Assembly: GCA_902826815.1 (NCBI GenBank)
Contig: CADEGF010000003.1
Location: forward strand, 62,001-126,000
Direction of reading: 5' to 3'
Source of the DNA: an uncultured Mycobacteriaceae bacterium
GTDB taxonomy: Bacteria; Actinomycetota; Actinomycetes; Mycobacteriales; Mycobacteriaceae
Length of the DNA: 64,000 nt
Numbering within the stretch: the stretch's first letter is position 1; each line of letters opens with the position of its first letter. The position numbers and the translations under genes were made by a program. The notes below the pieces were generated by a model, which saw nothing but the letters and a program-made list of their open reading frames with translations, was not told the DNA's origin and did not search any database. Positions 34,755 to 42,605 of this stretch are shown here, piece by piece.

Positions 34755-35182
34755 TCAGGCTGCCTGTTCGCTCGGTGAGCGTTGAGGTCTTATGCCGTCT
34801 GCACCAGCCGGGGTGAAACCAGCCCGGTTGAGGATGACGCGTGCGGAGTTCTTGTCGCGTGCCCCCCGGCCAGCTTCACCAGTTTTCCGTCGAGGCCGAA
34901 CCCGCGCAGCGTGTAGTTCAGGCTCGGCAACGACCGATGCTTGGCCTTGAACCTGGGCATCCCACGGCGCTGCCGCGGCGACAGAGCCTTGTGCGCCGGA
35001 CCGCATTGCACCTTCACACCGGAAGCTATCGACTCCCGGTGGGCGGCCTCGGATGCCTCCACGCACTGATTCCACACCCACCGGCAACGGTCCCACTCCG
35101 CGGACAACAACCGCGCCGGTGCGCCGCCCACCCGCAGCCGGTAGGTGTCGCGCACTGTGCCGTCGCCGCTGGTCAAGCCCAT
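34755..35182 (-). mobile_element. Internally deleted TnpB (IS200/IS605-type) remnant
   Basis: The minus strand starts with MGLTSGDGTVRDTYRLRVGG and reads the N-terminal TnpB/OrfB helix-turn-helix (LLSAEWDRCRWVWNQCVEASEAAHRES, then RFKAKHRSLPSLNYTLRGFGLDG). At about 34862 it jumps to the extreme C-terminus in another frame: ARDKNSARVILNRAGFTPAG, which is the third RuvC segment (D-K-N-S-A-R) and the tail. The catalytic RuvC-I and RuvC-II parts and the zinc ribbon are gone. No TnpA transposase is adjacent. It is a dead element, but the 3' end that normally doubles as the guide-RNA scaffold is retained. Confidence 0.75.
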
Positions 35183-35365
35183 AAGGTAACCGTAACGCGA
35201 GACACTGACAACCCGATCATCAAGCACCACATCGAACGACTAAACCGCCTCAACTGAGAACGGACAGCTATGCCCGTACACACAGGATCGCCTTCTCCGG
35301 GCCGAAAACGGCCACGCTTCCGCCGAAGAAAAGTCGGTAAACTCACCCATCAAAGGAGGTCGGAT

Positions 35366-35818
35366 ATGCAGGCATCGGTGACGGTTCCGATGGCAGCACA
35401 GGCGGACGAGATCTGGAACATCGTCGCCGACGTGCGCAACACCGGGAAGTTCTCGCCCGAGGTGATGGAGGCCGAATGGCTGGACGGCGCCACCGGGCCT
35501 GCCCTCGGCGCACGGTTCCGCGGACACGTGAAGCGCAACGAGATCGGCCCCGTGTACTGGACCACGTGCCGGGTCACCGCATGTGAACCCGGCCGGGAGT
35601 TCGGCTTCGAAGTGCTCGTCGGCGACAGGCCGGTCAACAACTGGCACTACCGCTTCACCCCCACCGACGACGGCACCGATGTCACCGAGTCGTTCCGGAT
35701 GAACGACAACGTGTTGACCAAGATTTTCGGCATGACGGTCGGAAGGCTGCGCACGCGGCGCAACGAGCGGGATATGCGCAAGACGTTGGAGCGGATCAAG
35801 GCCGTCGTCGAGGCGTAA
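35366..35818 (+). CDS. SRPBCC-family protein
   Basis: A 150-residue START/SRPBCC (polyketide-cyclase-like) protein. It begins with SVTVPMAAQADEIWNIVADVRNTGKFSPEV and continues through the cavity strands EAEWLDGATGPALGARFRG and a C-terminal helix DMRKTLERIKAVVE. The fold binds hydrophobic ligands; such mycobacterial proteins are uncharacterised. AAAGGAGG precedes the ATG at ideal spacing and decides the start over a longer frame. TAAACT about 20 bases upstream may be the -10. Confidence 0.88.
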   Translation: MQASVTVPMAAQADEIWNIVADVRNTGKFSPEVMEAEWLDGATGPALGARFRGHVKRNEIGPVYWTTCRVTACEPGREFGFEVLVGDRPVNNWHYRFTPTDDGTDVTESFRMNDNVLTKIFGMTVGRLRTRRNERDMRKTLERIKAVVEA

Positions 35819-35823
35819 TGAGA

Positions 35824-35856
35824 ACTGCCGCCCTGCCGAGACGGCAAGGCGGCAGT
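35824..35856. terminator. Bidirectional hairpin terminator
   Basis: ACTGCCGCC-C-TGCCG, loop AGA, CGGCA-A-GGCGGCAGT forms a 15-position stem with one mismatch, five bases after the SRPBCC stop and 19 bases from the end of the convergent gene. It can serve both. Confidence 0.7.
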
Positions 35857-35875
35857 CGTCAGGACGCTGCGTCGG

Positions 35876-36316
35876 TTACCCGAATCCGATCCCGACGATC
35901 GGAATCCACAGCCCGAACAGCCAGACGCCCCACTGGCGGAAGCCGTCATCCCAGACGGGATTGACGTCGTAACCCCAGTAGTTGAACGGCCGCGGCGGGC
36001 CGCCCGCCCACTGGTATGCCGGCGGCGGGCCCCAACCCCATGGCGGCGGACCCTGGCGGTCGTCCCACCACTCGTGGCGGTTGTTGGCCCACCAGGGGCC
36101 CTTGTCCCAATGCCCGCGGTCGCCGCGGTCAAAATCGTTCCAATCGTTCCAGTCGTTCCGGTCGTTGCGGTCGTTCCGATTCTCACAGAACGGGAAGCAC
36201 GGTCTGTCGATGTCGTGCCTCGGTTTGGCCGACGCCACGCCCGTGCCGAGCCCGGCGGCCCCGAAGCCGAGCGCAGCGACGACCGTCGCGTTGACCAAAG
36301 TCCTTGCGAGCTTCAT
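35876..36316 (-). CDS. Secreted Trp/Asn/Asp-rich protein
   Basis: A 146-residue exported protein with a clear signal peptide (cleavage near ASA, residue 29). Directly after a PCFPFC pair comes a run of Asn-Asp-x triplets (NDRNDRNDWNDWNDF) encoded by about five imperfect 9-base repeats at 36134-36182. The rest is dominated by Trp, Pro, Gly and Asp (WDKGPWWANNRHEWWDDRQG) and closes with a hydrophobic segment GVWLFGLWIPIVGIG. The pattern is known in uncharacterised mycobacterial secreted proteins. Acidic/Asn repeats could bind cations such as calcium; that is speculation. GAGGAG precedes the ATG. Confidence 0.75.
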   Translation of the reverse strand: MKLARTLVNATVVAALGFGAAGLGTGVASAKPRHDIDRPCFPFCENRNDRNDRNDWNDWNDFDRGDRGHWDKGPWWANNRHEWWDDRQGPPPWGWGPPPAYQWAGGPPRPFNYWGYDVNPVWDDGFRQWGVWLFGLWIPIVGIGFG

Positions 36317-36479
36317 GTTCAACTCCTCGCTGGGGTGACGCCGACGTCGGCAGGTCCCAACTCCCAACGCCAAATGCGCCACAGTTCATACCCCTGGCTT
36401 GCCTGACGTGGCGGTGAGTGCAAGCCATGACCCCTGTCTGGTTATCGAGGGGCGCTAATCAACCGTTACTGGGACCCGG

Positions 36480-36692
36480 TCACAAGGATCGAAGCCGGCC
36501 GATGCGGTCGTCGAGTGCGCGCGCCGCCACATCCGCTCCGTAGGCCAGCGCCTCGAACGCGTGCGGACAGCCCGGATACAGACGGAACTCGGTGGGCACC
36601 CCGACAGCCGACAGCCTGCGGGCGTAGTCGATGTCCTCCTCGCGGAAGATGCCGAGGTCACCGACGTCGATGTAGGCAGGCGGCAGGCTACG
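36480..36692 (-). pseudogene. C-terminal fragment of an alpha/beta hydrolase (Hsl/LipH type)
   Basis: The 502-base region 36317-36818 has no intact gene. On its minus strand about 70 codons ending at 36480 read as the C-terminus of an alpha/beta-hydrolase-3 esterase: PPAYIDVGDLGIFREEDIDYA, then the histidine motif LYPGCPHAFE. The N-terminal 220 or so residues, including the HGG and serine motifs, are missing, and the frame breaks upstream near 36695. It is a remnant. The other bases hold the promoter of the WND-rich gene and of the glycosyltransferase. Confidence 0.7.
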
Positions 36693-36804
36693 ACGACCAC
36701 CTCACCGGCTGGGGCGCCCGGTACCACGTGGCCTCGAGCGGAACTCCGCCGCTGCCGGGCACCGTGAACGACACCGTCGGCGGCGGACGCCCATACCGCG
36801 ACAG

Positions 36805-36810
36805 TATCGT
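36805..36810 (+). promoter_or_regulatory. Leaderless promoter -10 (TATCGT)
   Basis: TATCGT fits TANNNT and is eight bases before GTG 36819, supporting that start for the glycosyltransferase. Confidence 0.45.
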
Positions 36811-36818
36811 GGCGGTAC

Positions 36819-38273
36819 GTGACCACCGCCGTGAACGAAACCTCGACAGACCGACCAGTTACTCCGTTCGCGGCAGGCATCGTCGTCCCCATCGCCGTCG
36901 CGGTTGCCGTTGTGCACTGCGTCGCAAGCACATTGGGCAGCGGATACTGGTTCGACGAGATGTACATGCTGGCCATCGGCCGCAACCACCTGGACTGGGG
37001 TTCGGCGGATCAGCCACCTGTGGCGCCCGCGGTTGCCGCGTTGATGGACCTCGTCGCACCGGGTTCTCACCTGATGCTGGCGTTGCCCGCTGCCCTCGCC
37101 ACCGGATGCGCGGTCCTTTTCGCGGCGCTGATCGCCCGCGAATTCGGATGTGACCGCCGCGCACAGGTTTTCACCGCGATCGCGCAGGCGACGGCGCTGT
37201 GGACCACACTCGCCGGTCACTGGCTGACCCCGTACTCGTTGGAACCTGCGCAGTGGCTGCTGCTGATCTGGCTGTTGGTGCGTTGGATTCGGATACGCGA
37301 CGACCGACTGCTGTTGGTCGCGGGCGTTGTCGCAGGGGTCGCGGCGATGACACAGTTCAGAGCGCTGATTCTGATCGCCGTGCTGCTCGCCGCGGCGGCC
37401 GTCGTCGGCCCCCGCGCGCTGCTGCGGCGCCCGATGCTGTGGGTGGGCGCTGTCGTCGCATTCGCCATCGCCTCCCCCACGCTGTTGTGGCAGCAGCTCC
37501 ACGGCTGGCCGCAGCTGCGGATGTCCGGCGTCGCCGCAGGCGAGGCCGAGGCGTTGTACGGCGGGCGGCCCGGCATCGCGGTACAGCTGATTCTGTTCGC
37601 GGGCGTGCTCGGCATCGCGCTGGCGGGCTACGGTGTCTGGCGACTGTTCCGGTCTGACGAACTCCGCGAATACCGTTTCATCGCAGTAACTTTCGTGGTG
37701 CTCTACGTGCTGTTTGTCGTCACCGCGGGCCGCCCCTACTACCTGGCCGGGCTATACGCGCCGCTGGCTGCGGCCGGTGCACTGGGGCTGCAGCGACGTA
37801 GGGAGGCGGGCGGCAGTCGCCGATGGCCAGCATGGATCGCCGTCGCGACGAGCGTCGCACTCGCCGCGGGCGCGTTGCTTCTGTCTATCTCGCTCACCAG
37901 GTCCGACGTCGGTGAGCAGATCGCGCGGCGGACCGCCGACGCGTACTACGCACTGCCTGACGAGCAGCGTGGACGCACCGCGGTCGTCGGGCAGTCCTAC
38001 ATCGTCGCCGCTTACGTCGACGGCTACTCCGACCGGTATGAATTGCCCGAGGCGTACAGCCTCAGTCGCAGTTATGGGTACTTCGCTCCGCCGTCGGCCG
38101 AAACGGACGCCGTGCTCTTCGTCGGGAGTGACCCGGCGATGCTGGCGCGCTACTTCGACACGACCAGGCAGGTCGCCGATATCGCCGACGATATGCGCGC
38201 GTATTTGCTGACCGGGCAACGACAGTCGTGGGATGACATCTGGACGCAGGAGCGCACCTTGACCGTGTCCTGA
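36819..38273 (+). CDS. GT39-like membrane glycosyltransferase
   Basis: A 484-residue polytopic membrane protein of the ArnT/PMT (GT-C) type. The first extracytoplasmic loop carries the acidic motif YWFDEMYMLAIGRNHLDWGSADQPP, which contains the catalytic Asp-Glu. About ten to twelve hydrophobic segments follow, and a soluble C-terminal domain (about 365-484) is present. Such enzymes transfer sugars from polyprenyl-phosphate donors to lipids or proteins outside the membrane. No donor-making gene is adjacent. The closest relatives I recall are uncharacterised mycobacterial dolichyl-phosphate-mannose mannosyltransferase-like proteins. Confidence 0.82.
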   Translation: MTTAVNETSTDRPVTPFAAGIVVPIAVAVAVVHCVASTLGSGYWFDEMYMLAIGRNHLDWGSADQPPVAPAVAALMDLVAPGSHLMLALPAALATGCAVLFAALIAREFGCDRRAQVFTAIAQATALWTTLAGHWLTPYSLEPAQWLLLIWLLVRWIRIRDDRLLLVAGVVAGVAAMTQFRALILIAVLLAAAAVVGPRALLRRPMLWVGAVVAFAIASPTLLWQQLHGWPQLRMSGVAAGEAEALYGGRPGIAVQLILFAGVLGIALAGYGVWRLFRSDELREYRFIAVTFVVLYVLFVVTAGRPYYLAGLYAPLAAAGALGLQRRREAGGSRRWPAWIAVATSVALAAGALLLSISLTRSDVGEQIARRTADAYYALPDEQRGRTAVVGQSYIVAAYVDGYSDRYELPEAYSLSRSYGYFAPPSAETDAVLFVGSDPAMLARYFDTTRQVADIADDMRAYLLTGQRQSWDDIWTQERTLTVS

Positions 38274-38301
38274 TTCCGCCCCGCCGGGCATCCGCGTTTG
38301 G

Positions 38302-38315
38302 TAGAACGAGTTCTA
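38302..38315. promoter_or_regulatory. KstR-type operator
   Basis: TAGAACGAGTTCTA is a near-palindrome that matches TnnAACnnGTTnnA at all eight fixed positions. It lies 31 bases before the ATG of the SnoaL-like gene and 29 bases after the glycosyltransferase stop, giving the gene its own sterol-responsive promoter. Confidence 0.72.
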
Positions 38316-38345
38316 GTTTCTGCGCCGAGCCTGAGGAGTCCGACG

Positions 38346-38849
38346 ATGGGTAAATGGTCACGTGAAGAGCTCGAAGAGGCGTGGGCCCGGTACCAGGAAT
38401 CCGTGGTCGACGTCGGAAAGACGTGGGACTGGTCCGGTTACGCCGACCACTTCACCGAGGACGCGAAGTACATCGAGCACGCCTTGGGCAACATGGAAGG
38501 CCGCGAGAACATCCGCGAGTGGATCGTTTCGACGATGAACACCTTCCCCGGCAGTGAGATGCCGACCTACCCGGTGGAGTGGTACTCGATCGACGCCGAC
38601 AAGGGCTGGGTCATCTTCAAGAACATCAACACCATGAGGGATCCCGGCGACGGCAGTGTGCACGGGGCGGGGGTGATCACCGTGCTCCACTACGCGGGCG
38701 ACGGCAAGTGGAGCTTTGAGGAAGACGCCTACAACCCGATGAACTTCATGTTGATGATTCAGCAGTACATCCAGCGCAGCCACGAACTCGGCACGATCTC
38801 CGACGATGCGCGCACGTTCGCCAAGAACATGAGTTGGGAACTGAGCTAA
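38346..38849 (+). CDS. SnoaL/NTF2-like protein under a KstR-type operator
   Basis: A 167-residue cone-fold protein of the NTF2-like superfamily. The fold is seen in WSREELEEAWARYQESV (helix 1), WSGYADHFTEDAKYIEHALGNMEGRENIREWI (typical SnoaL helix-loop) and the WVIFKNINTMRDPGD, GVITVLHYAGDGKWSFEEDAY strands. Members act as isomerases, hydratases or cyclases on steroid or polyketide rings (ketosteroid isomerase has this fold), or just bind them. The consensus operator in its promoter suggests a role in sterol or related lipid catabolism. GAGGAG precedes the ATG. Confidence 0.85.
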   Translation: MGKWSREELEEAWARYQESVVDVGKTWDWSGYADHFTEDAKYIEHALGNMEGRENIREWIVSTMNTFPGSEMPTYPVEWYSIDADKGWVIFKNINTMRDPGDGSVHGAGVITVLHYAGDGKWSFEEDAYNPMNFMLMIQQYIQRSHELGTISDDARTFAKNMSWELS

Positions 38850-38858
38850 CCTCTGACC

Positions 38859-38920
38859 CGCGAGCAGACGTGAAAACCCCTAATTTAGCGCGATTTAGGG
38901 GGTTTTCGCGTCTGCTCGCG
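38859..38920. terminator. Long hairpin between convergent genes
   Basis: CGCGAGCAGACG-T-GAAAACCCC on the left pairs with GGGGTTTTCGCGTCTGCTCGCG on the right, one G-T wobble, extended by TAA/TTA, for about 25 bp around a short loop. It lies between the SnoaL-like and BVMO stops. The GCGAGCAGACGC arm recurs, as I recall, in many mycobacterial intergenic hairpins. Confidence 0.75.
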
Positions 38921-38928
38921 CGGCTGAC

Positions 38929-40848
38929 TTAACGAATTTCGTAATCGTCGCGATCTACTGCGCGGGTCCACGTCCAGTAGTCGACGAGGCGCCATGGGCT
39001 CAGCGTGTGCACCTCGCCGAAGCTGTTCTTGAAATACGAGTGCTTGATCGTGGGTTGTGACCACACCATCGTGCGCATCTCGGCCTGGCTGCGTTCGTGC
39101 CAGTCCGTCGTCTTCTCGACGGTCGGTTCCATCGTCGTGTGCCCGCCTGCGATGAGCAGTTCCAGACACTGTGTGATGTAACGCATCTGGCACTCGGAGT
39201 GGAAGATCAGGCTGCCGCCGCTGGCCAGCCAGGTGCCGGGGCCGTTCATGCAGAAGAAGTTCGGGTAGTCGGGGATCGTGATGCCCAGATAGGCCGACGG
39301 TCGCTCACCCCATCGCTCACTGAGGACTTCACCGTTTCGGCCGCGAATTGTCATGGGCCACAACAGCTTGGTGTGCTCGAACCCGGTGGCGTACACGATG
39401 ACGTCGGCGGGGTACCCGCTGCCGTCCTCGGTGACGACTGCGTCCGGCTCGATGTGATCGATCCCGGTCCTGACCAGGTCGACGTTTTCGCGCGTCAGCG
39501 TCTTCAGCCAGCTTCCGTTGTCCTGAAGCGTGCGCTTGCCGGTCGCCGGATAGTCCGGCACCACCTTCGCCTGCAGGTTGAGATCATCGCCGACCTGGCT
39601 GATGATCCAGTCGGTGAACATGATCCGGGTGACCTCGCTGATCTCGTTGATCGCCTTCTGCTGATCCGGGAAGTCCGGGTCGACGCGCGCGACGTCGAGC
39701 CCCTTGTCGCACCACGGCCAGAACAGCAGAAAGCGATACCAGCGGCCGTAGAACGGCAGATGCTTCAGTGCCCACTGCACCCCGGGTCCGACTTCGTCGT
39801 GGTAGCTCGGGTTGGGGAACATCCACTGCGCCGTGCGCTGAAATACCGTGAGCTGCTTAACATCCGGCGCGATCGTCGGTGCGATCTGAAAGCCGCTGGC
39901 ACCCGCACCGATCATGGCGACCCGCTTGCCCCGAAGGTCAACGGAGTGATCCCAGGCGCTCGAGTGAAATGTCGGTCCGGCGAAGTCCTGCCGGCCAGCA
40001 ATCTCCGGGGTGTGCGCCCGGTCGAGCTGGCCCACCGCGGTGATCACCGCGCGCGCCGACAGTTCTGCCGTCGTGCCGCTGCGGTCGCGGGTGCGAACTG
40101 CCCATGTCGCGGTGTCGTCGTTCCAGGAAGCATCGGTGACCTCGGTCTCCCATTGCACATGGCGGCGGACGTCGTGCTTGTCCATCACCTGCTCGAAATA
40201 CGCTTGCAGTTCTGGCTGTTCGGCGAAGAAGTGCGTCCACTGATCGGTCGGCTCGAAGCTGTAGCAGTAGAAGTGGTTCGGTACGTCGACCCGCGCGCCC
40301 GGATAGGTGTTCTGGTACCAGGTGCCGCCGACGCCTGCGTTCTTCTCGACGATGGTGAACGGGATACCGGCCTCCTTCAGCCGGATACCCGCCAGCAGTC
40401 CCGACTCACCGCAACCAATGACGACGACCGGAAAATCGTCGGCCCTGCCCGCTGAGGGAACGAGCCGCGCGTCGCGACCGTCGAGTTCCATCTCCTCGAG
40501 AAGCATCGGCACGTACTCCTCGGGCACCGGTTCGCACACCAGCCACTGCATCATTTCGCGAAGCAGCTCGGCGCCGACCGGTTCGGGTTCCGGGCAGCCA
40601 CGATCGCGGTAGTCGGCGATGACGTCCAGCGCGATCTTGCGGACGGCGGCCTTGTCCTCCTCGGACATGTATCCCTGTACCTCGTTCAGGAACAGCCCGG
40701 CTGGCTTCAGGTCGCCGCGGATCAACTCGGCGTCGCCGGACATGTGCACCAGCGACAGCATCAGCGTGGGAATGCTGACGTCCTGCAGCGCTTCGGCGAT
40801 CTCCTCGTCCGGCGTCGTAAAGGGTTGTCCGGCATGTGTGTTTCGCAC
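38929..40848 (-). CDS. Baeyer-Villiger monooxygenase, HAPMO-like
   Basis: A 639-residue flavoprotein monooxygenase. FAD is bound by VVVIGCGESGLLAG near residue 140 and NADPH by AMIGAGASGFQ near residue 310. The BVMO fingerprint FAGPTFHSSAWDH lies between them. The 130-residue N-terminal extension and overall length match 4-hydroxyacetophenone monooxygenase rather than the shorter EthA type. The reaction would be oxygen insertion next to a ketone, giving an ester or lactone. The GTG giving VRNTHAGQPF is the best start. It is divergent from the CYP124 operon, so the two oxygenases may serve one pathway; this is inference. Confidence 0.88.
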   Translation of the reverse strand: MRNTHAGQPFTTPDEEIAEALQDVSIPTLMLSLVHMSGDAELIRGDLKPAGLFLNEVQGYMSEEDKAAVRKIALDVIADYRDRGCPEPEPVGAELLREMMQWLVCEPVPEEYVPMLLEEMELDGRDARLVPSAGRADDFPVVVIGCGESGLLAGIRLKEAGIPFTIVEKNAGVGGTWYQNTYPGARVDVPNHFYCYSFEPTDQWTHFFAEQPELQAYFEQVMDKHDVRRHVQWETEVTDASWNDDTATWAVRTRDRSGTTAELSARAVITAVGQLDRAHTPEIAGRQDFAGPTFHSSAWDHSVDLRGKRVAMIGAGASGFQIAPTIAPDVKQLTVFQRTAQWMFPNPSYHDEVGPGVQWALKHLPFYGRWYRFLLFWPWCDKGLDVARVDPDFPDQQKAINEISEVTRIMFTDWIISQVGDDLNLQAKVVPDYPATGKRTLQDNGSWLKTLTRENVDLVRTGIDHIEPDAVVTEDGSGYPADVIVYATGFEHTKLLWPMTIRGRNGEVLSERWGERPSAYLGITIPDYPNFFCMNGPGTWLASGGSLIFHSECQMRYITQCLELLIAGGHTTMEPTVEKTTDWHERSQAEMRTMVWSQPTIKHSYFKNSFGEVHTLSPWRLVDYWTWTRAVDRDDYEIR

Positions 40849-40922
40849 GACTGAAGTGCTACCACGCGCGGCTCGGCGGGCGCAGGCGATTGCCGCCGGG
40901 CGAAGCCGGGTATCTCGACTGG

Positions 40923-41315
40923 GTGAGCGAGCCAGCGAATACCGTCGAGGCGGTCGGTTCGGTGTCGGAGGCACTGGAGTACGTCGAGCGTGCCCGCGGC
41001 CATCTCTACTCGTTTCATCAGCTCATCGGGCACGCCGACCTGCTTCTCGGGGACGCGTGTGGCAAGCTGCGCGCCGCCGGGCACGAGGCCGCCGCCGAAC
41101 GGTTGGAGACCGATCTGGTCGGACGCAACGTGCTCTATGGGCGATGGACGTTCCAGGTGGTCGAGGAGTTCGACGATGTCTACTGGTCGGTCTTCCGCGA
41201 ACATGAGCGATCGCTCCGCGAGGAGTTGCAGCAAGGCGCGCGCCACGTGTTCGAGGCCGAGATGAAAGAGAAGAGACGGACCAAGGGCAGGCCCGGCCAC
41301 GAAGCTCACCCGTAG
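40923..41315 (+). CDS. Small helical protein before CYP124
   Basis: A 130-residue, mostly helical protein (AVGSVSEALEYVERARGHLYSFHQLIGHADLLLGDAC, then RWTFQVVEEFDDVYWSVFREHERSLREEL). Its two long amphipathic helices and conserved His and Glu residues (FHQLIGHAD, VEEFDD) could bind a metal or heme, but no family is recognised. The GTG start gives VSEPANTVEA. It ends nine bases before the CYP124 GTG, so the pair form an operon, which suggests a partner role such as substrate delivery. Confidence 0.7.
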   Translation: MSEPANTVEAVGSVSEALEYVERARGHLYSFHQLIGHADLLLGDACGKLRAAGHEAAAERLETDLVGRNVLYGRWTFQVVEEFDDVYWSVFREHERSLREELQQGARHVFEAEMKEKRRTKGRPGHEAHP

Positions 41316-41324
41316 ACTCGCGAC

Positions 41325-42605
41325 GTGGGTATCGCGACCCGGGTGAACGGCGCCGTTCCTCCCGAGATTCCGTTGTCGGAGATCGACCTCTCGTCGTGGG
41401 ATTTCTGGGGACTCGACGACGACATCCGCGACGGCACCTTCGCCACGCTCCGCCGTGAGGCGCCGGTGACCTTCCACGAGTCGTTCGTCGGCGAGGAGTT
41501 CACCCCCTGCGCAGGCCACTGGGCATTGACCCGCCATGACGACGTGTTCTACGTCAGCAGGCACCCCGAGATCTTCAGCTCCGCAGGTGGGATCACCATC
41601 GGCGACCAGACCCCCGAGTTGGCCGAGTACTTCGGGTCGATGATCGCGATGGACGATCCGCGGCACACCAGACTGCGCAACATCGTCCGCAGCGCGTTCA
41701 CCCCCCGTGTGTTGGCGCTACTCGAGGATTCGGTGCGCGACCGGGCCCGCCGCCTTGTCGCCGCGATGTTGAGGGATCATCCCGATGGCAGGGGCGAGAT
41801 CGTCTCCGATCTCGCCGGTCCCCTGCCCCTGCAGATCATCTGTGACCTGATGGGCATTCCCGAACCCGACCACGAGCGAGTTTTCCACTGGACCAACGTC
41901 ATTCTCGGTTTCGGCGATCCCGACATCGCCACGGATTTCGACGAGTTCTACCAGGTCGCGGTGGACATCGGCGCGTACGCCACAGCGCTTGCCGACGACC
42001 GGAGGGGCTCACCCGGCGACGATCTGACCACGAGCCTGGTGCAGGCCGAACTCGACGGTGAGCGGCTCACCTCTGCCGAGGTGGCTTCCTTTTTCATCCT
42101 GTTGGTGGTCGCAGGCAACGAGACCACTCGCAATGCGATCAGCCACGGCGTGCTGGCGTTGAGCCGCTACCCGGAGCAGCGCGAAATCTGGTGGAACGAC
42201 TACGACAGGGTCGCGCCGACGGCGGTCGAGGAGATCGTGCGCTGGGCATCGCCGGTGGCCTATATGCGGCGCACGGCCATCAGGGACGTCGAACTGGGTG
42301 GCGTGCAAATGGCTGCGGGCGACAAGCTCACGCTCTGGTACGGGTCGGCCAACCGCGACGAGTCGAAGTTCACCGACCCGTGGATGTTCGACGTGCGGCG
42401 CCACCCGAATGCACACGTTGGTTTCGGCGGCGGAGGCGCGCACTTCTGCCTTGGCGCCAACTTGGCCCGCCGCGAGATCACCGTCGCGTTCGAGGAACTC
42501 CACCGGCAGTTGCCCGACCTCACCGCTACCGAGGAACCCGATCGGCTGCATTCGGCGTTCATCCACGGCATCAAACGGTTACCCGTGGCGTGGACGCCCC
42601 GCTAG
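41325..42605 (+). CDS. cyp124: CYP124-family lipid omega-hydroxylase
   Basis: A 426-residue P450 that tracks M. tuberculosis CYP124A1 over its length as I recall it: EIDLSSWDFWGLDDDIRDGTFATLRREAP, TPELAEYFGSMIAMDDPRHTRLR, VFHWTNVILGFGDPDIATDFDEF, the I-helix VAGNETTRNA and the heme loop HVGFGGGGAHFCLGA with Cys375. The family hydroxylates the terminal methyl of methyl-branched lipids and can attack cholestenone side chains. It is downstream of a small helical protein and divergent from a Baeyer-Villiger monooxygenase. The stop overlaps the convergent HAD gene stop. Confidence 0.92.
   Translation: MGIATRVNGAVPPEIPLSEIDLSSWDFWGLDDDIRDGTFATLRREAPVTFHESFVGEEFTPCAGHWALTRHDDVFYVSRHPEIFSSAGGITIGDQTPELAEYFGSMIAMDDPRHTRLRNIVRSAFTPRVLALLEDSVRDRARRLVAAMLRDHPDGRGEIVSDLAGPLPLQIICDLMGIPEPDHERVFHWTNVILGFGDPDIATDFDEFYQVAVDIGAYATALADDRRGSPGDDLTTSLVQAELDGERLTSAEVASFFILLVVAGNETTRNAISHGVLALSRYPEQREIWWNDYDRVAPTAVEEIVRWASPVAYMRRTAIRDVELGGVQMAAGDKLTLWYGSANRDESKFTDPWMFDVRRHPNAHVGFGGGGAHFCLGANLARREITVAFEELHRQLPDLTATEEPDRLHSAFIHGIKRLPVAWTPR

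Noticed and set aside
35190-35256. Short plus-strand reading frame ending DNPIIKHHIERLNRLN next to the TnpB remnant
   Set aside because: It might be a trace of a gene cut by the insertion, but it is too short to assign to any family.
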